NCBI GenBank assembly: GCA_025917655.1
Contig: CP084617.1
Span: forward strand, 1,729,676 to 1,793,675
Length of the DNA stretch: 64,000 nucleotides
From: Chlorella sorokiniana
Lineage: Eukaryota > Chlorophyta > Trebouxiophyceae > Chlorellales > Chlorellaceae
Direction: 5' to 3'
In this document: piece after piece, positions 43,001 to 53,171 of the stretch
How positions within the stretch are numbered: the stretch's first letter is position 1
Layout of the letters: every line of letters begins with the position of its first letter
Translations under genes and position numbers: made by a program
The notes under the pieces: generated by a model
The model's input: the letters and a program-made list of their open reading frames with translations, nothing else
The model's database searches: none
What the model was told of the DNA's origin: nothing

Positions 43001-46000
43001 GCAGGCGCAGGCAAGCGGTTGCTGGGCAGCGGGGGTGCCTGAGTTCTGCTGCGAAGTGCAGTCAGCAGCTGTGTGCGGCCTTGTGGGGATCGCCTGCCTC
43101 AAAGGCTTGGCTTGTGAGCTGCCAGGCCCTGCCTGCTTCCCGCTGTGCTTTCTTTTCGCCCACCGCTGGCGTGACAGTCCCGCTGTGCCGCCGCCCACTC
43201 GCAGGTACAAGAGCTCCTGTCCAAGGTGGCCGCCCTGCGGGACGCCCTTGCTGTGCGGGACCAGGCAGCAGCCGCCGCGGCAGCCGCCGCCGCCGAGGCC
43301 GAGGCGCGGCGGAGGGCGGCAGAGCAGCAGCTGCAGGCGGCTGAGGAGCAGCGCAGGGCCGAGGTGGCGGCGGCGGAGGCGCGGGGTGCGGCGCGGCGGC
43401 CGCCGCTGACGAGTGGCGGCAGCAGGCGGCGGTGATGCGGCAGCAGCTGGCGGCAGCGGCGGCGCCCGGCACAGCGCAGCCCGCCGCCAGGCAGAGTCGG
43501 GCTGTGCAGGTGGAGCCTGCTGCTGCCGCGCGAGCGGTTGCGCAGCAGGCTGCTGCAGCGGCGGATCAACAGTGGTGGTGCAGCTGCGTATAACCGTGGC
43601 GGACAGCGCCCCGCTTGCCACAGCCAGCGAGCCCGCCCGGCAGAGCTGCTGCAGGCGCAGGCAGCAGCCCGCGACGCCGAAGCAGCGGCTGCGGCGTTGC
43701 GAGAGCAGTGTGCTGCGCTGCAGGCGGAGGCGACGGCGGCGCAGGCGGAGGCCGCCGCCCGCCTGGCTGCTGCGCTGGAGCTGCACCAGCAGCAGCTGGC
43801 CGAGGCCCGCATGGAGGCGGCGGCGGCCGCTGCCGTGCTGCAGCAGCAGCAGCAGCAGCTGGCTGAGCTGCGGCAGCAGCAGGGGCAGGTTGTGGAGGAA
43901 GCACAGCAGCAGCACTCCGCTGAGCTGGAAACGGTTCGCAAACGTTTCCAGCAGCAGCTGGAAGAGGTGCAGCAGCAGCACGAGCGGCAAACGCAGTCCT
44001 TGAAACAGGAGCACGAGCAGCAGCTCGAAACCCTGCAGCAGGAGCATGCGGCTGAGGTGGAAAGGCAGCGGGAGGCGCACGACGGCGAGATGCGGCGGCT
44101 GGAGCAGGCGGCGGCGGCTGCCCAGGCGGCGCCTCGCGGCGGCGACGGCGCAGCTGCTGCCCGCACGCCATCGCCTCTTCAGCGCCGCTTCGAGCAGCGG
44201 CTGCGACAGGAGCGGGAGCAGCACGAGGCGGAGCTGATGCTGCTGATGGCGCAGCAGGAGGAGGCGGCTGCGGCGGCGGCGGCGGCCGCCGCCGCCGCCC
44301 TCCGCGAGGCGCAGCGCGACTCCCGCGCAGCGCTGGAAGCCCTGGCGGCCGAGCACGACGCCGCGGTGTCTGCGCTGCGGCGGCGGGCGGAGGCGGAGGG
44401 CGAGGCCCGGGAGCTGCGCCACCTGGCGGAGCTGGAGGCGGCTCAGGAGGGCGGCCTGGGCGCGCTGCTGGACGGGCCCTCCCTGGCGGAGCGGCTGCAG
44501 GCGCTGGAGGCGGGGCGCGCGCGGCACGAGGCCGACAACGAAGTGCTGCGGTGGGTGGGCGGCTGAGGGGGAGAGATGGGTGGTTGGCTGGGTTGGGGTA
44601 AATGTACAATTAAACATGGGGGAAGGGGCTGAGGCGGGGTGCTTTCAAGGGGAAACAAGGATTGATTCAATTGGTGGGCAGGACCGTGGCGCACTAATAA
44701 AGCTTGCAACTTGCACCCCACAACGCCTTTCTCTCGCCGCTGCCACCTGTAGCTCCCGCCTGGAGGAGCAGCAGCGCGAGCACGAGCGCCAGCTGTCGGC
44801 CGCCGTCGCCAAGCGGGCGGCGCTGCTGGCAGCGGCAGAAGAGCGGCGGCAAGAGGGTGGGAAGGGGGGTGTTAGTCGGGAGGCGGGCCTTCAATGCTGC
44901 CGCGCCTGAGCCCTTACCAGAGGCTGAGGAAGGATTGCTTGTCCCTGTTGCACCTGCAGCGGCGGCAGGGCTGCGACACGTTGCGCAGCACCCGGCGCCC
45001 GGCCAGGCCGCCAGCCCCGCAGCGCCGCCGGCACCCGCAGCGGCGGCGGTGCCAGCAGATGCGCACAGCTCGGACGTCGCCCGCGTCCTCACCGCCTCCA
45101 TCTTTGCGGCGGTGCTGGCGCAGCAGCAGAGGGATGGGCCGGCTGCTGCGCCTGCACCAGCAGCGCCGGCGGGCGGCTCCCGGGACCTGATGTGGCGGCT
45201 GTGCTGGGCTCGGCCGCCGCAGCGCAGCGGGAGTGGCAGACTGGACGGGCGGCAGCTCCGCCGCGGGCCCCCACCGCAGCCCGGGTTGCAGCAGCAGCCA
45301 GCGGCGGCGGGTGCGCCGCCAGCTGCTGGCCGCCGCCGCCTCTCCGGGCTCCGATGCCTCCCCGCAGAGCGGTCGTGGGCTGAGCCCGGGGCCGGCCGCA
45401 GCGAGCTGAGTGCGGCTGCCGACTCTGCAGAGGCCGGTGCAGCAGCGGCCGAGGCGGCGCGGTTGGCGGCGGAGCTGGAGGAGGTGGAGGCTGAGTGTGA
45501 GGCGCGTGGGGCGGCGCTGCTGGAGTGCCAGGGCATGGTGGAGGAGCTGCAGGTGGGTGGGTGGCGGGGGCGGTGGCACAGAGAAACCCTCGAGGAATGT
45601 TGGCGCAGCCAGAGCGGCGGGTGTTGCCTTGATTGTAAAACCCTCCACCCTCCTCCCAACCCATCCATCATCCCCCCCCCCCCCCCACACATAAACCTGT
45701 ACCTCCCCGTTCCAGAACTTTGCCGAGGCCCAGAAGCGCCAGCTGGCGGCGCTGGGCTGCGAGCTGGAGGAGAGCCAGCGGGGCGGGCGCGAGGCGCGGC
45801 GCGGCTGCGGGGCCTCGAGGAGCGGCTGCTGGGCGCCCAGGACGAGAGCGGCAAGCTGAACAGCCAGGTGGGGCTGCTGGGGGGGCACGCCCTGCCAGGC
45901 TCCCACAGCTGCCCGCCAGCTTGCAGCGCTGCTTGCGGCGGCACGCAAGCCTGTCGCATGGGTTGCTTGCAGCCCCGGCGCCACCCAGCATCTCCCGACC

Positions 46001-48388
46001 GACATCCTGCCTCTGTCGCTCGCGCCGCCGCCCGCCGCCCCGCCGCAGGTGTCCCGGCTGGAGCGTCGGTGCAGCGGGTACCGCGAGGAGCTGGCCTCCC
46101 TGCAGGCCATGCATGATGCCCTGCAGAACGAGCACACCGCGGGTGGGCGGGCCGCGGCGCGCTTGTTTGTCTGTGCCTTGATGTTCCTTGTGGGGGGGGA
46201 AAGCAGGCGGGGCTGCCAGCACGAGGATGACGATGAAGTGGAAGCCGGGGCAGGGAGCCGCCGGGCAGGCGCGCATGTGTTCATGCTATAATCAGTGGTG
46301 TGCGGGTGGGCGGCGAGCATGCCGGCGGGTGACGTTGCGGATGGGGGCAGCAGCGGGGGAAAGCGACGAGGCAGCAGGCTAGGGTGTGGGGGCCCACATG
46401 GAGTGCGTTCGAGGGAGCGGGGCAGCCTCTATTGCAGTGCCGCTAACCCCAGCCGGCCCTCCCCCTTTCCGCCCCGCTCAGTGTGCGGCCAGCTGACGGC
46501 GGCACAGCAGCAGCATGGCGCCGCGCTGGACCGGGTGCAGCGGTTGGCGGAGCGCCTGGCGGCGGCGCAGCAGGAGAAGGCGGCGGCGCAGCGCGAGCTG
46601 GCTGGCGGTGCAGCAGCGCATGGCGGCGCTGAGGTGGGTGGTTGGGAAGCTGGGTCGGGCGCAGCGAAGAGGGAGGGGGCCGCGGTGTTCGTTATGTTTG
46701 CAGCATCTGCAAGACAACTCGGCAAACGGCGGCTCTTGGCATGGCTGTGCCTGCTATGTGACACAGCTTCTCCCCTCTGGTGCTGCCTGGCGGTGCAGGG
46801 ATGAGCAGTCGGTTGAGGCCGAGGCCTTGCTGCACGAGCTGCTGCTGCAGCGGCTGCGCGTCAGCTCGGCAGGCGGCAGCAACAGCGGCGGCGGTAGCGG
46901 CGGCACGGCAGCGGGCTCTGCTGAGGCCACCCTGGCTCCCCATCCAGCCCACCAGCAGAAGGGCCAGCGGCGGCAGGAGGCCCCTCATGGGAGTGGCAGC
47001 GGCGGCACTGCCGTCGCTTCGGCTGGCGGGCCCTTGCCAGAGCCAGCTGCGGCGGTGGCGCCACAGCAGCCGCGCCCCATGTCGGCACCCGCCGCCGCAG
47101 CTGCGCTGCCGCAGCTGCCTGCTGTGGCCATGCGGCTGCCGCCCCACCTGCAGCACCTGCATCAGCAGGAGAGCGGCGGCAGCGGCGGCACCACCCCGCT
47201 GTCGGCCCGCTCAGTTGGCAGCGCCTGGTCAGACTCGGGTGAGCCGCTTTCTGGCGTTCTGGTGGTGGTGTGGGTGGCCGTGGAGCGGCAGGGAGGAGTT
47301 GATGGGGGCGGGAGCGGGGGTCTGTGACTAAGGCAGAACCTGGCCAGCTTTTGTACGTTCCCATGTGCTCACACTTGTGTGCTGCGTGCAGTGGCCGAAC
47401 TGGCGCCCGCTCAGCCCAAGAAGAAGAAGAAGGGGGCCCTGCACAAGCTTGGAAAGATGCTGCGCGGCGGACCCAAACCCACGCCGCTGGCGCCTCCTGG
47501 GCCACCCGGCGCCGGGCGTCAGCCCCGCCCCAACCCCGCCGCACTCACCGCGCCCCTGGAGCACAGCATGAGGCAGCAGGAGGCGGCGGCCCTGCAGGAG
47601 CAGCTGCTGCGCGAGCAGGTGGAGGCGCAGCAAGCGGAGGAGGCGCAGCGGCGACAGCAGGAGGCTGAGCGCCTGCCGATTCCTCCGATGCGGCAGCAGC
47701 AGCACGAGGCGCAGCCTTTTGCAGGCGAGCAGCCGCTGGATGGGCGGGGAGCCGCGCCTCCCGAGCCCGCCGCGGCGCCAGACTTCAACCTGAGGCACAT
47801 GCAGCAGCAGCAGCAGCAGCAGTGGGGCAAGGAGGCTGGCTGGGAGGCTGGGCGCCGACATCTGCTCTTCATAGCGGCCCAGGAGCCGCCTCACGTTGCG
47901 GGAGCAGAGGAGCTGCCGCACCTGCTCTCCGCTGAGGAGCAGCTGCGGCTCGCGGAAGCTGAGCAGCAGCTGCGCTTCATGTTTGCGGGGGAGGGGGAGG
48001 GTGGGCGGCAGTGGTACGGCGCCCGGGCTGGGACGCCGTGCCCAACCCGCTTTACGACGCGCAGCCGGCAGCAGGCCCCGGACCCCTCCAGGAGCTGGTC
48101 TCCAACCTCCCGCCCCCTGGTCATGCGCAACACCAGCAGGCGGCGCGGCCGGGCAGTGCGGCGCTGTCGGACTGCCCCCTGACGGCGCCCGCTACCGCTA
48201 TCCCGAGTTGGCGGAGGCGGGGTACGCGGCGGGGCTGGCAGCGGCGGCGGCGGAGGGAATCCCCCGTCCTTGCTGCTGGCGGGGCCATGGCGGCGGATGC
48301 GCTGACGAACAAGCCGGTCAGCTGGCAGCAGAAGCGTCTGCACGTGGTGCACAGCAACGTGCTGTTCTCAGATGGCGAGGACGCGTGA
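40043..48388 (+). CDS. Giant Ala/Gln/Glu-rich coiled-coil protein
   Basis: The gene starts MSLRHPRGAGVYRDPSLGFV. Exons read with phase support: 40043-40125, 40239-40336, 40792-40879 (EVEEAVASRLYRTELARAEA), 41086-42308, 42496-43020, 43205-44550 and 44753-44856. Further exons lie near 44960-45552, 45717-45866, 46050-46141, 46482-46632, 46800-47239 and 47391-48388. Heptad-like runs dominate (for example ELVAAQEQLRQLRGERDAAA and LELEAARRGAEAAKTEKERL), giving a rod of well over 1,500 residues. Near the C-terminus is a basic patch PKKKKKGALHKLGKMLRGG, then a Gln-rich segment, then the end SWQQKRLHVVHSNVLFSDGE. Introns 42309-42495 and 43021-43204 have GC donors supported by phase. Several frame slips occur (for example between 41310 and 41380, and in 43390-43640 and 47990-48300). 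Such rods are typical of centrosome, basal-body, golgin or myosin-tail-like scaffolds. No head domain is seen and the function is unknown. Confidence 0.7.
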
Positions 48389-48919
48389 TCCAGCGCCGTG
48401 ACCTGGTGACGGGCGCCCACCGGACGCGTGGTCTGTTGACGCTCCCACACCATTTTCGCGACCAGATAGGAGAGTAGCATGCATGCATATTAAAGTCATG
48501 TACAGCATCACATGTGATGCACGGGAGGAGAGCCGCATGGGGCAGACAGGGCTTTTGGGGTGCGCAGCGGCTGATCAGTTAATGACGTCGACGCAACTGG
48601 CGTCCCCGCTGGGTTGCTCACTACATGATCCGACCCAAGCAGGCAGACGTCAAAGTGAATGCCTAGGCCACGGAGATCAGTTGTGGGTTATAAGAGCAAA
48701 CACAGGGGCGGAGGGGGCTCTCGCAACGCCAAAAAAATCAAAGGCGATAAGGGGCTTTCCAAAGCCACCCTTCGCTCTCAGCGGCGTAGCAGGGCCCCAT
48801 CGAGTTTCCACATTGTAAACCAACCATTGTAGCACGTAGATTCGCCGCATCGCCGCGTCTGACCCAACAGCGACACCTGCAGCCCGGCTCCTCTTCCGAT
48901 CGCGGTTCCACGGCGCAGC
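48389..48919. other. Spacer with downstream gene promoter
   Basis: This is the 3' flank of the coiled-coil gene and the 5' flank of the next plus-strand gene. A TGTAA word lies at 48814-48818, about 430 bases after the stop; it could be a distal poly(A) signal but sits only 100 bases before the next ATG. No exon is supported. Confidence 0.35.
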
Positions 48920-51325
48920 ATGCAGACCTCTGTGCAAACCTTCAAGGCTGGTGCCGCCCCGCGGGTGGTCGCGCCCCGTGCAGGCCGCCGCAGCGTGCCG
49001 GCAGTCCGCTGCCAGCAGGGGCTGCCTCAGGCTGTTCAAGAGGTAGCCAGGGGCGCAGCTCTCGCGGCTGCCACCCTCGGCCTTGTCCTGGTGAGCGGGA
49101 ATGCGAGGGATGGGCTGCCAGAGTGCAGCGGGTCGGCAGCGGCAGGAGCCGGCGCACAACCTCGCTGCCTCGTTTCAGTACCGGCTGTTCTGTGGTTGGC
49201 TGCCTGTCGCTGCTTATGCACAGCTGGTGCCTGTTGGGTATTACAGCAAGCGCAGGAAGTGCTCGCCAGGCTGCCCCGCGGCCCTGACCCCAGGAGGCAG
49301 GGACAGCAGCCCTGGCACAGGACGCTCGTCGTCCGGTGGCCGGCACCCTGCGCAGCGCGCACGCCCTGTGCCGGCTGCTGCCGACGCAAGGCAGCCCGCG
49401 CTGTAGCCCGCTGAGTGCCATCATTTGGCATTCTGCTGCACCCGCATGGGTCTTGCCACCCCTTCACCCTGGCCTGCCTGTGACCCGCCGCCTGTTGCGT
49501 GCAGGGCACTGGGCTGCCGGCTGAGGCCGCCAAGCCTGCCCTTTCAACTTACGAGCAGAAGGCGGCCTATGAGCAGGAGCTGCTGGTGGGGCCTCAGCTC
49601 GGCAGGGGGCATGCATTAGCTTCATTATTGCAAATGGTGCAGCAGGCAGGAGCGAGCGGGGCGCAGGGTCCATCTTTGCGCAGTGTGCTACTTGCGGTTC
49701 TAGCAAGGCATCACTGGAGGTGCAGGGGCAGCTCGGCACGCCTGCAACATGTGCAGCATCTCCGCAGATTATCGACTTCTGACAAATCTTCCTTCCCCTC
49801 CCGCTGCGCCGCCACAGGAGTCGCTCAAGTCGCGGGGCAAGGGCCTGCCCACCCTTACCTCCTCTCCTGAGGTGGGTGCTGGCACTGACCGCCAGGCAGA
49901 TGACCGCGAGGATGCTGCCCCGTGCTACAGCATGGCTGACCAGCGTTGTGCAGCATGTTGCTGCGCGTGCGCAGCCTGGCAGCTGTCAGATCTCCGCCAG
50001 TGCATCCAGACCGGCGGCTGCTCCCGCCCGCTGCGCTTGTGGCTCACGCGGCTTCATGAGGTCCTGGCGCCACCCTTGGCCCCCCTTGCAGGGCACCGTG
50101 AATGTCGAGTCTGGCAAGCCGGCCCCCTGAAGCTGGGGTGGGGCTTTGCGGCACCTGCTGCCTGCGTGCGATGGCGATGGCCCCGCCCTTCTGACACCCT
50201 TTGGTCTGCTCAAGTGCATATAATCATGCTTCCTGCACGCTTCCCCCACCCCCTTCCAGAGGTGTGGAGAAGGTGAAGATCGAGGCCCCCCTTCGGTGCC
50301 CGCTCCCGAGCCCCCCGCCCGGGTATGCCCCCGCCGCTCCTTCGCGTGCCTCCCGTGCTGGTTCCTGCTTTCCTTTGTCAGCGCTGAGTTGGAAGTGGAG
50401 CCCGAGCAGGACCTTCCACGATCACTGCCTGCGGCTCGTCCCTGGCCCTCCCCCGCCCTGCAGCCCCGTTGAGGCCCCCAAGCCTGCGCCTGCCGCCGTG
50501 ATTGCGGCCCCGGAGCCCGCCCCCGCCCCCGCCCCCGCTCCCGCCCCCGCCCGGCTGCTGTCAAGGCTGAGGCCCCGGCGCCGGCCCCTGCCCCCGCCCC
50601 CATCAAGGTTGAGGCACCCGCCCCTGTCGCTGCCGCGCCAAAAGCGGCGCCCACCCCGTCCTTTGGTGCCGCCCCCGCCGCCTCCTCTGACGCGGCATCC
50701 CCGCTTGGTGAGCTTTTTCCTGCTGCCTTGACATCCTTTGCATCTGAGCTTTGTCATCAAAACGTTGATACTGCTGTCATCAAAACGATGGCACTGCCTT
50801 GCGGCGTCTGAAGTGAATGGCACCATCGCTCCACCCTCGCGGTTGTGCTCCTCCCTTCCCTCCCCATCTGTTGCAGAGAACAAGGGTCTGGTGGCGGGCG
50901 CTGCAGTGGCGGCGGTGGCGATTGCTGCCGTGGCCGCGGCTGGCTCTCAGGGCGGCCTTGAGGGCGCTGTGGCCGGAGGCTCCTCCCCCTCCTCCTCCTC
51001 CTCCTCTGCTGCACCTGGTGCGCCTTGCTGCATACGCCTGGGGGGCAGGGAGGGGGATCATGGCCCTCATGCTGTATGCTGCCTTGATCTCTGTCCAGCA
51101 TTGGTTGATGTGTAGCAGTGGCGGAGCATTGCCAGACTCATGCCAATCACAAAAATCGTTTCAGTCCATTCTCCTTCGAGCGTTCCACCCCCACCCCCAC
51201 CCCCACATGCCCACCCCTCCCCTGCGATTGCAGCAGCCAGCAGCGGCAGCGACTCCTCTGTGCCGCCCAATGTGGCCGAGGCCCGCGCCTGGATCGCCGC
51301 CTGGAAGGCCAAGCAGGCCAAGTGA
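48920..51325 (+). CDS. Probable chloroplast-targeted Pro/Ala-rich membrane protein, unknown
   Basis: There are eight exons: 48920-49090, 49505-49585, 49818-49871, 50092-50137, 50260-50322, 50464-50707, 50877-51017, 51234-51325. The N-terminus (MQTSVQTFKAGAAPRVVAPR, then RRSVPAVRCQQG and a hydrophobic ARGAALAAATLGLVL) looks like a plastid transit peptide with a thylakoid-type hydrophobic segment. Then come short charged exons (LSTYEQKAAYEQELL, ESLKSRGKGLPTL), a Pro/Ala/Lys-rich linker with repeated V-E-A-P units, a TM helix (GLVAGAAVAAVAIAAVAAAG), a Ser-rich linker and a C-terminal helix ending NVAEARAWIAAWKAKQAK. One extra C is needed in 50123-50127 and in 50286-50291 to join LKLGGVEKVKIEAP. 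A poly(A) word TGTAA lies at 51741. I do not recognise the family. The targeting prediction is inference from composition. Confidence 0.65.
50506..50560. repeat. (CCCGCC)n repeat encoding Pro-Ala
   Basis: Tandem CCCGCC/CCCGCT hexamers in exon 6 of the chloroplast-type gene encode an APAPAPAPAP linker. A second, less regular block follows at about 50575-50605. Confidence 0.85.
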
Positions 51326-52415
51326 AAGCAGGCTTGTGCAGCTGGCGACCGGCTGCTGGGCAGACCGCGACCGGCAGGCTGGACGAGAGGCATGGGTGGG
51401 CAGCTGGGTTGAGCGCCGTGCATCTGTTCATCATATCTCTCGCCCGGTTCCAACCGCTGGCCTCCAGCGCTGGCAGGTCAGCACTACCACGGAGCCCGCT
51501 TTTATGTTTTCCTTCCGCTTTTCCTCCCGCCAACGATCTTGAGTCATGGCGCGCCGTTTTCTCTGTGCTGTGGGGTTTTCCATCCCCACGTTTGAACTGC
51601 CCTGTCGCTCGTGAGATTCATTGGTTGTTTCGACTGTAGAGACCAGATGTGCGCTTGCATTCTTTCCTTTGCGCTGGTTGTCCGCCCTGGTGGAGAGCCT
51701 ATCCAACTTATGATGCCAATTCTTGAACATGTTCTCCACATGTAATTTGACTGAACGCGTACATCATGGACATCACTCCAGCAATCGCTGCCTGCTGGGC
51801 TCTGCTGGAGGGTGTCGGCTGGGTTGGGGCTGCGGGGCAGCGCATGCGTCGTGGCGGGCGGGCAGGGTCTCGGTCGGCAGCCGTTTTCGTGCTATTCAGT
51901 TTCGCGTAAGGGGCAGGTCGCAGAGTAGTAGAATTTGCACGAACTCATGGCCTTGCGCAGAGCCCAGCAACTGCAAGCCGTGGCTTCGCGGGCTCCATCC
52001 TGTGTGAGGGCAGCCAGTGCTGCCGTTCACTGCAGCAACACAATGCGCGCACGCGTAAATGTTATTATGGACCGGCGACACCCTGCTATCGTGTCAGTGG
52101 CAGCTCCCGCCCGCACACTTCGACGTCCCCGCCTGGCTTGTTGTCGCTCTTGCAGGCGTGGATGCCAGATAGTTGCATTGGGGTTGCGACCCTCGCAAAA
52201 TGTAGTCTCCAACAGCTGCAAAGCATCTGCAGCGGCAGGAGTTTCAGTGCGGGGAGCGCGGGGCACAGCGTAGGAGTCGAGGCAGAGAGCGGTCGACCGT
52301 CGCTGGCCTCTGCTTCCAGCACCTCCGCATCCGACGCAGCTATGCAGCCACGGACAGCAGCAGAAGCCGAGTCAGCAGGGGAAACAGGGCCGGGGCATTA
52401 CCGGCCGGCGGCACG
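51326..52415. other. Long non-coding stretch
   Basis: This is over 1 kb without a supported exon. The first part (to about 51750) is relatively AT-rich and is likely the 3' UTR and terminator of the preceding gene (TGTAA at 51741-51745). The rest would be the 5' flank of the small plus-strand gene at 52416. Open frames across 52138-52415 are possible 5' exons but show no recognisable features. Confidence 0.35.
51741..51745 (+). terminator. TGTAA poly(A) signal candidate
   Basis: This is a green-algal type TGTAA word, 416 bases after the stop at 51325, in an AT-richer 3' flank. It is rather distant, so only a candidate. Confidence 0.35.
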
Positions 52416-53036
52416 ATGCCACCGCCGCCCGGTGGCTCGTCTGGCGTCGTCGTCGCTGACCTGGCTGCCAAGCTGGAGCTGCTGGAGGATGCCGGTGTCC
52501 CGCGGGATGGTGCAGTACAGCGGTACGCTCCCTTCCTGTGCAGCCCCACGCACCACATCGCCGTGCGCCTCGCCTTCCTGGCCGCCCGCGGCAAGCTGCG
52601 CCGTCCGCCGCGGCTGTGGCAGGTGGGGCTGGGGGCTGCATCACGAGGCGGCACCGGCCCGTGTGCCCTGCCGCCGTCCTCATTGCAGCGTTCCCCTTTC
52701 GTCAGCCGTCAGCGCGCGCAAGAACGCCTGCCCCACGCCCTGCCCCCATGCACCCGCCCTTCAGGCCATCTGCCCCGGCGACCAGGAGCTGTGCAGCCTC
52801 CACGGGAGCGGCTGGAAGACCTGGCAGCCTTCCGGCAGCAGCACCTGGCCTCCCCCCGCCTGGCGCGCCTTTTGCGAGCGGCACGGCGTGGACCAGGCGC
52901 AGCCGGAGGGGGGCCTGACGCTCTCACGGCTGCCACGGCTGCTGCAGAGGAATGCGTTACATCGGTGCTCCACCAAGACTGTGCTTCTGCATACTGGTTG
53001 TCACAGCTGATGAAAGAATTGCGCTACGCGCGCTGA
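52416..53036 (+). CDS. Small protein with an mTERF-like repeat, structure uncertain
   Basis: Starting at ATG 52416, the frame reads MPPPPGGSSGVVVADLAAKL, then LELLEDAGVPRDGAVQRYAP and LCSPTHHIAVRLAFLAARG. This helix-Pro-helix pattern is reminiscent of one mTERF repeat. A donor GTGGGG follows near 52623, and a second exon probably begins at about 52766 after CCCTTCAG. There the coding signal alternates between frames (DLAAFRQQHLASPRLARLL in one, ERHGVDQAQPEGGLTLSRL in the next), suggesting indels in G/C runs. The end is either near 53010 or the TGA at 53034-53036. It converges on the DUF3598-like gene at 53172. Existence is moderately supported and the family is only suggested. Confidence 0.4.
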   Translation: MPPPPGGSSGVVVADLAAKLELLEDAGVPRDGAVQRYAPFLCSPTHHIAVRLAFLAARGKLRRPPRLWQVGLGAASRGGTGPCALPPSSLQRSPFVSRQRAQERLPHALPPCTRPSGHLPRRPGAVQPPRERLEDLAAFRQQHLASPRLARLLRAARRGPGAAGGGPDALTAATAAAEECVTSVLHQDCASAYWLSQLMKELRYAR

Positions 53037-53171
53037 CGAGTGGATGAAATCGTGCTGCATCGATGATGGAAAGATTGCGGTATGCTGCCCCGATGGCAGG
53101 GCAGCTCCGCGCTGCATGCCGGTACACGCAATGTGCAGGTGGCAATGGCAGCGGCGGCGGCGGCGCCGCCC

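Noticed and set aside
42496-44550. Frameshifts read as programmed frameshifting in the coiled-coil and kinase genes
   Set aside because: They occur at ordinary C/G runs in unrelated genes including TIM10 and STN7. Assembly undercalling explains them more simply.
42436-44617. Very long minus-strand ORF (725 codons) opposite the coiled-coil gene
   Set aside because: It is a shadow ORF: reverse complements of GCG/CAG-rich coding DNA lack stops. Its translation is Leu/Arg/Gln low-complexity, whereas the plus strand has splice sites and heptads.
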